Assembly: GCA_023417655.1 (NCBI GenBank)
Contig: JAEZFD010000031.1
Location: 106,265 to 170,264, forward strand
Length of the DNA: 64,000 bases
From: Planctomycetota bacterium
Lineage (GTDB): Bacteria; Planctomycetota; Planctomycetia; Planctomycetales; Planctomycetaceae
Direction of reading: 5' to 3'
Numbering within the stretch: position 1 is the stretch's first letter; each line of letters opens with the position of its first letter. The notes beneath the pieces are model-generated. The model saw only the letters and a list, made by a program, of their open reading frames with translations, had not been told where the DNA came from and ran no database searches. Of this stretch, positions 56,151-64,000 are shown one piece after another. The position numbers and the translations under genes were made by a program.

Positions 56151-58649
56151 CTAATGATTGAACACAAATTCCCGACTCGAAAGGAGAGCCCAGAACAGAT
56201 CTTCCACCAGTGCTCCCCGCTCCGTCAACGGCGCACTTTCGAGTTCAGATACGAACTGCTTCCGCTCGTTAGCCGTCGGGTAGCGTGACAGGCACGCGAG
56301 ATAGGCCTCATCGACCAGCGTCGTCACCGCCATTCCGTTCTGCAGCTGTGCGGTCAATTCGAATGCCAGACTTTTCTTGTCGGCGAGTTTCTCATTGATC
56401 GTCGAACCATTCGAAATATGAAGTACCTGAACCATACTCGGCTCATTCGAACGTTCGCACTCGCAGACAATATTCCGCTGATTCCGCCCGAAGGCCTTCA
56501 GAAAATAGGAATCGACCGCGGAATCATAGAGTTGCAGGGCACGAGTCCCGAGTGGGTAGAAGCTGGTCTTCTGTGCGTCAGCCCCGGGGAAGGTAATGCT
56601 GTCGAATTTGGTCGGCACGCCGGTCGCCTGCACCACGGCATCATGCAGAACCTCGGCATTCAGTCGCCGTGGAAAATAGCGAGAATAGAAACGCTGGTCT
56701 TTCTCGTTCCCTGCGACAGGAAGACTGGAACGCTGGTAAGCCTGAGACCGGAGAATCTCGCGCATCAGACTTTTGAGATTGAACTTCTCGGCAACGACAT
56801 ATTCGGCGGCACGTCGCAGGAGTGGCTCATTCGTCGGGGGATTTGACACCCGCATGTCGTCCACACTTTCGACCAGACCAATGCCGAAGAAGTTGGCCCA
56901 GACGCGATTTGTAATCGACTTCGCGAAGTAGGGATTTTCCGGCGAGGTCATCCACTGAGCAAGGACGATTCTCCGGTCGCCCGGGTCATCAAATGGAATC
57001 GGCTTGCTGTCGAGCGGGGTTGGCGGTTGCGGGGCTCCGGTGCGCGGCTGGACGAGTTCACCGCTTTCGACGATGAACAGCGTTCGCACTCCGTCCCCAT
57101 TTCGACGGTCACCTCCCCACCCCTTGGCACGAACCCGGGCGAAGATATTCGCCATCGCGTAATACTGGTCGTTCGTCCATTTTTCGAGGGGATGGTTATG
57201 GCATTTCGCACAGGCGAGCGAGAGTCCCATGAACGCCTGCGATGCGTTCTCGGTCATCTCTTCCGGAGTCTGAAAGAGCGCGAAGAAATTCGTTGCTCCA
57301 TTCTCGGTGCTGCTGCCTGTCGCGGTCAGGATTTCACGGACCATGACATCCCAGGGAGTGTTTTTCTCCACGTGAGCATGAATCCACTGATAGTAAGCCT
57401 TCAACGCCTCCGGGCGCAGCAGGGTCCCATTTAACATCAGCACGTCAGACCACTTGTACGTCCAGTAGTCCACGAACTCCGGACGTTCCAGCAGTGCGTC
57501 AATCAGTTTGTCGCGTTTGTCGGCCTCCTGACTCGCAAGGAACCGTTGCACTTCATCCACGGTGGGGGGCAGTCCAATCGTGTCGAGAAATACCCGACGA
57601 ATGAACGTCGCATCATCGCAGAGTCCCGACGGCGGCAAGTTCAATTTCTTCAGCTGCCGATTGACCTCTTCATCAATGAAATTCCTTGGCTTGAGCGACG
57701 TGAAAACCTCTTCTGGAACCGCATTGGGGAATGGGACGGTGACACGTGCGACGGCAATTTTGGAGGAAAACCAGGCGGTCACGGCCCCTTCGCCCGGTCC
57801 GATGACAGTCACGTGACCGTCTTTTGAAATCTGGCAGACCGCATCATTCGCTGAACTCCAGCGCACCCAGTGTGTGACATCCTCCTGTCGCCCGTCGCTG
57901 TAGTTGACAATCAGCACCATCTGCTGCTGATCTCCCGGTTGCAGGCGCGATTGTTCCGGCAGAATTTGAATCGACTCGATTTGCGGATCAGTTGCCGTCG
58001 GAGCAGCGGCTCCCTGCGCAATCCACTCGGCCAGAATTTGATAGTCACGGGAATCAGTGGAAATGCGGACTCCCCCTTTGTGAGGGAGCCCTCCCGAGGG
58101 CTTCGTCAGAATCAGGCTCTGCGCTGGTGCAGCGAACTCAGTTCGACGTCCGCGATCCTGCTTCACAATATTGAAGAAGTCGCTGTCGGGATCATAAGCC
58201 CCAAGCGACAGACGGAATCCCCCCTTACCGGCAAGCGCGCCGTGACAGGCGCCCATATTGCATCCCTGACGGGAAAGGACTGGTAGAACATCCTGCCGGA
58301 AATTCCAGGGTCTCTGCCTTTCGGCGTCGCTCACCTTGACAGTGCAGCTCGCCGACTCAGATCCGCTGCGGGCCGTGATCGTCGCAGTGCCGTTTCCGAC
58401 GGGACGCACGATCCCCTCTTCGCTTACTTCTGCAATGGAAGGGTCACTGCTCTGCCATTCGATCTTGTCGGCCAGCTGCTCGCGAATTTCTCCCTGCTCA
58501 ATTTTGTGAAGCAGCAGTCGTTGCGAGCAGTCGGAGCCCGTCAGCTGAGCTTCCGCAGGAAAAAGTTTGAGTTCGGCCTGAGCCTCCGTGCACGTCAGCC
58601 ATGAAACGAAGCAAAAGAGCAGTGCAAATCGCTGATTCAAGCCCGGCAT
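56151..58649 (-). CDS. DUF1549/DUF1553 cytochrome-type protein with Ig-like domains
   Basis: 832 residues. Signal peptide (1-25). Bacterial Ig-like (Big_2) domain (about 26-110), then a heme-like site CNMGACH with four residues between the cysteines (about 130-136), a second Ig-like domain (about 225-305), DUF1549 with CAKCHNHP (CxxCH, about 480) and DUF1553 to the end (VRVSNPPTNEPLL-type segments, NGSTINEKL). Exported; function unknown. The longer first heme site is typical of this subfamily rather than an error. Shares family with the partial gene at 1-2481. Confidence 0.87.
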   Translation of the reverse strand: MPGLNQRFALLFCFVSWLTCTEAQAELKLFPAEAQLTGSDCSQRLLLHKIEQGEIREQLADKIEWQSSDPSIAEVSEEGIVRPVGNGTATITARSGSESASCTVKVSDAERQRPWNFRQDVLPVLSRQGCNMGACHGALAGKGGFRLSLGAYDPDSDFFNIVKQDRGRRTEFAAPAQSLILTKPSGGLPHKGGVRISTDSRDYQILAEWIAQGAAAPTATDPQIESIQILPEQSRLQPGDQQQMVLIVNYSDGRQEDVTHWVRWSSANDAVCQISKDGHVTVIGPGEGAVTAWFSSKIAVARVTVPFPNAVPEEVFTSLKPRNFIDEEVNRQLKKLNLPPSGLCDDATFIRRVFLDTIGLPPTVDEVQRFLASQEADKRDKLIDALLERPEFVDYWTYKWSDVLMLNGTLLRPEALKAYYQWIHAHVEKNTPWDVMVREILTATGSSTENGATNFFALFQTPEEMTENASQAFMGLSLACAKCHNHPLEKWTNDQYYAMANIFARVRAKGWGGDRRNGDGVRTLFIVESGELVQPRTGAPQPPTPLDSKPIPFDDPGDRRIVLAQWMTSPENPYFAKSITNRVWANFFGIGLVESVDDMRVSNPPTNEPLLRRAAEYVVAEKFNLKSLMREILRSQAYQRSSLPVAGNEKDQRFYSRYFPRRLNAEVLHDAVVQATGVPTKFDSITFPGADAQKTSFYPLGTRALQLYDSAVDSYFLKAFGRNQRNIVCECERSNEPSMVQVLHISNGSTINEKLADKKSLAFELTAQLQNGMAVTTLVDEAYLACLSRYPTANERKQFVSELESAPLTERGALVEDLFWALLSSREFVFNH

Positions 58650-58968
58650 CGAGGAAACCCGTAGAATGAAGGACGACGGAGCGTTAACCCATCAATATTC
58701 GCTCATCACTCTATTGGAATCAAGGAGCAGACGACGCACCACAGCTAAAGATCTCATAAGGTCCCCACCCGCTGGCGGACGAGCGACTTCAGGCACGACA
58801 TCCGGAATCAGCGAAATCAATCTGACGCGGTGAGGGGCGAAACCATAGGATTTGCGAGCAAACGTGATACAACTGTGCCTGCAGACCTGACCACTGGAGG
58901 AACCTCCGCAGGAATGCGACACCGGAGGTCAGGTTTGCCACCTGAGGACGCAGAGAGAAATTTCCGTT
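58650..58968. other. Divergent intergenic region
   Basis: About 320 bp between the DUF1549 gene and ppk1. An open frame at 58692-58922 (minus) is not supported. No clear promoter or repeat found. Confidence 0.45.
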
Positions 58969-61101
58969 ATGAGTGCTGACACTGCGACGCCATTTTTCGA
59001 CCGGGAACTCAGCTGGCTGGAGTTCAATCAGCGGGTCCTGAACGAAGCTCTGGACCCGGCGGGTCCCCTGTTGGAGCGATTGAAGTTCCTGGCGATCTCC
59101 AGTTCGAATCTCGACGAGTTCTTTCGAGTCCGGGTCGGAGCATTGACTACGCTGATTGAAGCAGGAGCGACTCAGACCGCTCCTTCAGGCCTGAATCCAG
59201 GCCAGCAGCTTGAGAAAGTGCGTGCGCGAATCACGCAAATGGTCGCTGACCAGTATCGCTGTTATCTCGAAGAGCTGATTCCCCGACTGGCAGAACATGG
59301 GATCCAACGTCTTCTGCCGTCGCAACTGAACACGACGCAGCGAAGACTCGTTCGCCAGATCTTCGATCAGGAGATTTTCTCCGTCTTGACTCCGATGGCA
59401 ATCGACGAGGGAACACCATTTCCTCTCCTCGCCAATCAGTTGCTGAGCCTGTGCGTTCGACTCCCGCCCCGACGAGATGAAGCAGGCTCCACGACAGAGG
59501 TCGCTTCCGAAAGTCGCTTCGCGATCATTCCTGTTGGCCGGAACCTTTCCCGATTCATTACGGTCCCTTCAGAAAAAGGGCTCTCGTATATGCATCTGGA
59601 AGATGTGTTATCGATGAACATTGAAGATTTCTTTCCGGGGGAAGAAGTCGAGGAATGTTCTGCCTTTCGTATTACCCGCAACGCGGAAATCGAAGTTCAG
59701 GAACTGACCCCGTACGGTTTGGCCTGGAACATGGCCGACGTTCTTCGCGCTCGGACAACCGCAGACTGCATTCGACTCGAAATTGAAGAGGCAGCCACAC
59801 CAGAGGTCAGAGCCTTTCTGCAGAAACAACTGGAAGTCACGGAAGAACAGGTCATCCGCGTACCCGGCCCGATTGATCTGAGTGGATTGCTGGAACTCGC
59901 AGGCCGTCGCGGATTCGAAAACCTGCGGGATGAACCCTGGCCTCCGATCAATTCTCCCCAGGTTCCGTCGGAAGAATTGATGTTCGACATTCTCGCTGAT
60001 CGGGACGTGCTGCTGTATCACCCCTATGAGAGTTACGAACCGGTCGTCCGCCTCATCGAAGAAGCGGCTGATGACCCTGACGTCATTGCGATCAAGCAGA
60101 CGCTCTATCGAATCAGCCGCGACAGCCAAATCGTCAAGGCCCTACACCGGGCCATCGACAACGGGAAGCATGTTACCGTGCTGCTCGAACTGAAAGCCCG
60201 ATTCGATGAAGAACGGAACCTCAAGCAGGCGACGGATCTGGAAGCCCGTGGGGCTCAGGTGATTTATGGCGTCAAAGGCCTGAAGACGCACGCCAAACTC
60301 TGCATCATCGTGCGGCGCGAACCTCACGGCGTCCAGCGGTATCTCCATTTTGGAACCGGAAATTACAACGAATCGACGGCCCGGCTCTACAGCGACGTTT
60401 CGTACCTGACCAGCAACGAGGATCTCGGGGTCGATGCCCTGGCGTTCTTCAATGCACTGGCAGGCTACTCACAGCCGCCTTACAGCTATCGCAAGCTGTC
60501 AGCGGCTCCATTGCGATTGCGCGACACACTGCTCGAATTGATTGATGCCGAGACGGTCCGCTGCCGCGATGGAGAAGACGCGAAGATCATCCTGAAACTG
60601 AATGCCCTGACCGATCCGATCCTGATCAAAGCACTTTATGAGGCCTCGCAGGCCGGTGTTGAAATCCTGTTAAACATTCGCGGAATCTGCTGCCTGAAGC
60701 CAGGCGTTCCGGGGATGAGCGAGAACATCCGAGTTGTCAGCGTTGTCGACCGGTTTCTGGAACACGCGCGTATTTTGTATTTCCATCATGGCGGCGTCCC
60801 GAAGCTGTTCATTTCGAGCGCTGACTGGATGGCGCGAAATCTGGATCACCGCAAAGAACTGCTGGTACCGGTCGAGTCCGAATTCTGCCAGCGCCGTCTT
60901 CAGGAAGTCCTTGAGATCTATTTCCGTGACAACGTCAAATCGTCACAATTGATGCCGGACGGAAGCTATCAGCGCCTCGCGCCCGATGATAAACCGGCGT
61001 TTCGTTCGCAGGAGGAACTGTACCGGCAGGCGCGAGAGACGATTCGTCGGGTCGAACGTCGTCGCCGTACGGTATTCGAACCCCACCGTCCTGACATGTA
61101 A
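58969..61101 (+). CDS. ppk1: Polyphosphate kinase 1
   Basis: 710 residues, usual length. N-terminal ELSWLEFNQRVLNEALD, the middle domain, and two phospholipase-D-like C-terminal domains with the catalytic histidines H441 (LKTHAKLCIIV, phosphorylated intermediate) and H606/H607 (YFHHGGVPK), plus FGTGNYNESTARLYSDV. It makes polyphosphate from ATP reversibly. Probably followed in the same direction by proA, 90 bp downstream. Confidence 0.95.
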   Translation: MSADTATPFFDRELSWLEFNQRVLNEALDPAGPLLERLKFLAISSSNLDEFFRVRVGALTTLIEAGATQTAPSGLNPGQQLEKVRARITQMVADQYRCYLEELIPRLAEHGIQRLLPSQLNTTQRRLVRQIFDQEIFSVLTPMAIDEGTPFPLLANQLLSLCVRLPPRRDEAGSTTEVASESRFAIIPVGRNLSRFITVPSEKGLSYMHLEDVLSMNIEDFFPGEEVEECSAFRITRNAEIEVQELTPYGLAWNMADVLRARTTADCIRLEIEEAATPEVRAFLQKQLEVTEEQVIRVPGPIDLSGLLELAGRRGFENLRDEPWPPINSPQVPSEELMFDILADRDVLLYHPYESYEPVVRLIEEAADDPDVIAIKQTLYRISRDSQIVKALHRAIDNGKHVTVLLELKARFDEERNLKQATDLEARGAQVIYGVKGLKTHAKLCIIVRREPHGVQRYLHFGTGNYNESTARLYSDVSYLTSNEDLGVDALAFFNALAGYSQPPYSYRKLSAAPLRLRDTLLELIDAETVRCRDGEDAKIILKLNALTDPILIKALYEASQAGVEILLNIRGICCLKPGVPGMSENIRVVSVVDRFLEHARILYFHHGGVPKLFISSADWMARNLDHRKELLVPVESEFCQRRLQEVLEIYFRDNVKSSQLMPDGSYQRLAPDDKPAFRSQEELYRQARETIRRVERRRRTVFEPHRPDM

Positions 61102-61190
61102 ATTTCCAAGCCATCGCCTCGCCGATGACTTACTGAATCGCACCACTTTTCGACAGGGGACTTCACTTCCCCGAGGCAACGTTTTCGACC

Positions 61191-62450
61191 ATGGACGATC
61201 TTTCCATTTATACCCAGCGTGTGGCAAAGCAGGCTCGACAGGCGTCGCGCATCCTGGGCACGATCAACGGAGCCGCAAAGAACCGCTGGCTTCGTCAATC
61301 CGCTGCCGCGATCCGCGAACAAAGCGCCGCACTGATCGAAGCCAACGCGAAAGACATTGAACTGGCTCCCAGTTACGGGCTGACCAGCGCTGAGACCGAT
61401 CGTCTCAAGCTGACACCGTCACGCATCGATTCCATTGCCGATGCACTGGAACAGGTGACGATGCTGCCGGATCCCGTCGGTGAGATCATTTCCAGCAATC
61501 CCCGTCCGAACGGTCTGCTGGTCACTCAGGTACGCGTCCCGCTGGGCGTCGTGTTCTTCATCTATGAGTCACGACCAAACGTCACTGCCGACGCCGCTGC
61601 GCTGTGCATCAAGAGCGGGAATGCAGTCATTCTTCGCGGAGGGAAGGAAGCACTTCACAGCAACCTCGCCCTCTTCCACCTGCTGAAGGGGACACTCATC
61701 GAGTGTGGGCTCCCAGAACACGCTGTGCAACTGGTCGAAACCACCGACCGCGCCGCAGTCGGCCAGTTCCTCAAGATGAATGAATTCATCGACGTCACGA
61801 TTCCGCGCGGAGGCAAGTCGCTGATCGAACGGGTCAGTGCCGAAGCAACGATGCCCGTCATCAAGCACTTCGACGGGGTTTGCCATGTCTATGTCGACCA
61901 GCATGCCGATCTCGACCTCGCCGAACGGATTCTGATCAACAGCAAGTGCTCACGAACCGGCGTCTGCAATGCCGCTGAGTCTCTGCTGGTCCACGCGGCA
62001 ATCGCAAAAGAGTTTCTGCCCCGCGCAGGCCGGGCACTTGTGAAAAATGGCGTAGAGATCCGCGGTGATGATCAGGTGAGAGCGCTCATTCCTGAGGCGA
62101 TTGCTGCGACCGAGGCCGACTACCGCACCGAGTATCTTGATCTGAAAATTTCAGCGAAGGTCGTCGACAGCATTGAGGCGGCCATCGATCACATTCAGGA
62201 GTACGGTTCTCATCACACCGAGAGCATTGTCACTCGCGATCTGCAGGCAGCCCGACAGTTCACGCAATGTGTTGATTCGGCCGCAGTGATCGTGAACGCC
62301 AGCACGCGTTTCAACGATGGCGGGGAATTCGGACTCGGCGCGGAGATCGGAATCAGCACCGACAAGTTTCACGCCCGGGGACCGTGCGGACTGAAAGAAC
62401 TCACGAGCTATAAGTACATCGCCTGGGGTGACGGCCAGATCCGCGAGTAG
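61191..62450 (+). CDS. proA: Glutamate-5-semialdehyde dehydrogenase (gamma-glutamyl phosphate reductase)
   Basis: 419 residues. Catalytic Cys C259 (SRTGVCNAAESLLVH), NADPH-binding segment VRVPLGVVFFIYESRPNVT and GNAVILRGGKEA, and the C-terminal GEFGLGAEIGISTDKFHARGP. It makes glutamate semialdehyde for proline synthesis. Its gene follows ppk1 with a small gap. No proB in the window. Confidence 0.95.
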   Translation: MDDLSIYTQRVAKQARQASRILGTINGAAKNRWLRQSAAAIREQSAALIEANAKDIELAPSYGLTSAETDRLKLTPSRIDSIADALEQVTMLPDPVGEIISSNPRPNGLLVTQVRVPLGVVFFIYESRPNVTADAAALCIKSGNAVILRGGKEALHSNLALFHLLKGTLIECGLPEHAVQLVETTDRAAVGQFLKMNEFIDVTIPRGGKSLIERVSAEATMPVIKHFDGVCHVYVDQHADLDLAERILINSKCSRTGVCNAAESLLVHAAIAKEFLPRAGRALVKNGVEIRGDDQVRALIPEAIAATEADYRTEYLDLKISAKVVDSIEAAIDHIQEYGSHHTESIVTRDLQAARQFTQCVDSAAVIVNASTRFNDGGEFGLGAEIGISTDKFHARGPCGLKELTSYKYIAWGDGQIRE

Positions 62451-62509
62451 CCGCTGGATTACACGCATTAACAAGGCGTTCATCGAGCCTGCCAGAGTCC
62501 TGTGAGACG

Positions 62510-64000
62510 CTATTTCTTCGCCCATGCGGCGAAAAATCGCGCCTCCGACTCGGCATCCCCAATGACAATGAGTTCCCCCTCGCTGGGTAACGGCATGAAG
62601 GGATCCGGATTCGAATTGAACTGCCCATCCTGCACAACGGCCACGACATTACAGCCGGTTGTCTGTCGGACCTTGCTGCCCGCCAGTGTCTGACCGACGA
62701 GCGCCTTTGGAACCGGAAGTCGCACAATATCGAGTCCTTCTGCCAGCAGCAGGACTTTGCCGTGCTGCAGGAGATTGAAGATGACGTTCGCCCCCGTGGA
62801 AGCATACGTCATCACAAAATCGACCCCTGCGCGATGCAGCGTACTCGCATTGCGATCCTGATTTGCCCTACCGACGATCTGGATGTCAGGCCGCAGGTGA
62901 CGGCAGTAGATCGCGAGGTAGATGTTCATGTCATCGTCATGCGTGGTGATGACAACAGACGAGGTTTCCATAATCCCGGCCCGTTGCAGGACCTCCAGTT
63001 CGGCAGCGTCTCCAATCACATAATGTTCGGAATCGCGTGCCCGTTCCGGGAGACGTTCAACGATGCGATATGGGACGTCTTGACGCTCCAGTTCTTTCGC
63101 GGCGGCTCTCCCGACACGGCCTCCGCCGAGAATCACGACCGGAGCAGTTGTTTCGCTGTAGATACAGAACAGGCTGTCGTATTCCTCAAGCTGTTCTTTT
63201 GATCCGGCAAGGACCAACACCGAAGTGGCCGTCAGAACGGAATCTGGCCCCGAGATCGAGAATTTTCCCCGATCCCAGATGCCGATCACATTCACTTTGG
63301 CATGGTCGCCAAGTCGAATCTCCCGCAAAGATCGACCGACCATGGGAGTCCCGGAGACAGCTGCTTCCGCGATCTGCAGGTCTCCGAAATGACCAATGAC
63401 GCGAGATCTTGCATCGCGTCCAAGCACATGTCTGGCCAGTGCCTGCCCGAGCATTTCGCTGAGCTGCAAGGTCTGGCTGCATCCGGCAAGTTCAAGAATA
63501 TCTGTCGATGCCTCAGTCGCCGCCGAAGCGACAATCGAGACGGATTCGGATGTCTCACGGACGGTGAACACAATGTTGGTGTTTGTCGTGTCCTTCTGCA
63601 GTGCGACAACCAGTGCTGCCTGCCTGACCTGCGCGTGGAGGTAGGTTTCAGGGTCGTCGAACTGCCCGAGCATGACGCGATATCCCTCATCATGCAGACG
63701 CAGAGCGTCCGCCAATTCCGGGACGAGCAGCACATATTCCAGTCGCGAGCGATTCAGTCGCCGGATTAAAGCCTGCTCAACCGGTCCCAGTCCTGTCAGA
63801 ATGACGTGCCCTGTCACAGACGAGGGAAGTTTTCGCGGCGCCCGAGCTGCGGCCTGTGCTTCGAGCCAGGGAACGTAAAAGAACTGGATGAACATGAAGG
63901 GCAGCACAACCAGCATCGAAATTGTGCCGGAGAGCAGGACAACGACAGAAAAAAGTCGACCCAGGTCAGACTGAAAGGTGATGTCACCGAACCCGAGCGT
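62510..64000 (-). CDS. Potassium channel with tandem RCK (TrkA-N/TrkA-C) modules, partial at the N-terminus
   Basis: Open at the right edge, so the N-terminus is missing. The first visible codons encode TLGFGDITFQSD, a selectivity-filter motif (TxGFGD) of two-helix potassium channels, followed by a pore helix-2 like stretch. The rest contains RCK1 (HVILTGLGPVEQALIRRL, then TrkA-C) and RCK2 (PVVILGGGRVGRAAAKELE, then a TrkA-C at SKVRQTTGCNVVAV). These bind nucleotides or calcium to gate the pore. It is convergent with proA. An internal Met at 63916 is not the start. Confidence 0.88.
   Translation of the reverse strand, partial: TLGFGDITFQSDLGRLFSVVVLLSGTISMLVVLPFMFIQFFYVPWLEAQAAARAPRKLPSSVTGHVILTGLGPVEQALIRRLNRSRLEYVLLVPELADALRLHDEGYRVMLGQFDDPETYLHAQVRQAALVVALQKDTTNTNIVFTVRETSESVSIVASAATEASTDILELAGCSQTLQLSEMLGQALARHVLGRDARSRVIGHFGDLQIAEAAVSGTPMVGRSLREIRLGDHAKVNVIGIWDRGKFSISGPDSVLTATSVLVLAGSKEQLEEYDSLFCIYSETTAPVVILGGGRVGRAAAKELERQDVPYRIVERLPERARDSEHYVIGDAAELEVLQRAGIMETSSVVITTHDDDMNIYLAIYCRHLRPDIQIVGRANQDRNASTLHRAGVDFVMTYASTGANVIFNLLQHGKVLLLAEGLDIVRLPVPKALVGQTLAGSKVRQTTGCNVVAVVQDGQFNSNPDPFMPLPSEGELIVIGDAESEARFFAAWAKK

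Noticed and set aside
58692..58922. Minus-strand frame before ppk1
   Set aside because: No ribosome site or domain; the region is a normal divergent gap.

Overview
The window looks like a piece of a Planctomycetota chromosome (order Planctomycetales or a near relative; genus not resolved). The pointers are the planctomycete-type cytochrome proteins (PSCyt1/DUF1549/DUF1553 modules, a DUF1080 + sugar-dehydrogenase propeller + CxxCH fusion), TAT-exported Gfo/Idh/MocA oxidoreductases, an excisionase-like HTH fused to a receiver domain, DUF1571 and DUF4912 proteins, and lipid A genes in a high-GC background. I see no insertion sequence, prophage, CRISPR array or rRNA. It reads as ordinary chromosome with several points worth checking.

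Layout. 1-2481: N-terminal part of a PSCyt1/DUF1549 protein cut by the left edge. 2517-7106: a twin-winged-helix GntR-type regulator divergent from a three-gene catabolic operon (galactonate-dehydratase-like enolase superfamily enzyme, neutral-ceramidase-like protein, DapA/KDG-aldolase-like enzyme), with half-site repeats in the shared promoter. 7196-7277: tRNA-Leu(TAG). 7611-9486: an ECF41-type sigma factor with its own matching promoter and an NmrA-like SDR. 9465-10991: M32 carboxypeptidase. 11252-20376 (minus strand): a complete F-type ATP synthase operon in the order AtpZ-like, AtpI-like, a, c, b', b, delta, alpha, gamma, beta, epsilon, with a good promoter at its head, hairpins after c, alpha and beta, and a terminator after epsilon.

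20667-38526: mixed housekeeping and envelope genes (DUF4912, M20 peptidase, SUI1/YciH, DUF1571, two GT-C glycosyltransferases, zinc-ribbon methyltransferase, HEAT-cytochrome c protein, UxaE tagaturonate epimerase with an MFS transporter, CdsA with an altered signature, a GT4 enzyme, HTH-receiver regulator). 39617-44823: a Cys/Pro/Ala-rich exported protein, then lpxC, lpxA and a Gfo/Idh/MocA oxidoreductase, a CPXCG zinc-ribbon protein and a small exported repeat protein. 44915-58649: a 1263-residue multi-domain cytochrome protein, an S24-type repressor with a palindrome across its start codon, a LacI regulator, a STAS protein, a di-heme peroxidase, a TAT-exported Gfo/Idh/MocA protein and a second DUF1549/DUF1553 protein. 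58969-64000: ppk1, proA and a potassium channel with two RCK modules cut by the right edge.

How the genes fit together. Two places suggest hexuronate/sugar-acid use (dehydratase + aldolase operon; UxaE + MFS), which fits breakdown of complex polysaccharides. The lpxC-lpxA-oxidoreductase block together with CdsA and glycosyltransferases points to an LPS-bearing diderm envelope. The cytochrome proteins are exported and of largely unknown function in this phylum.
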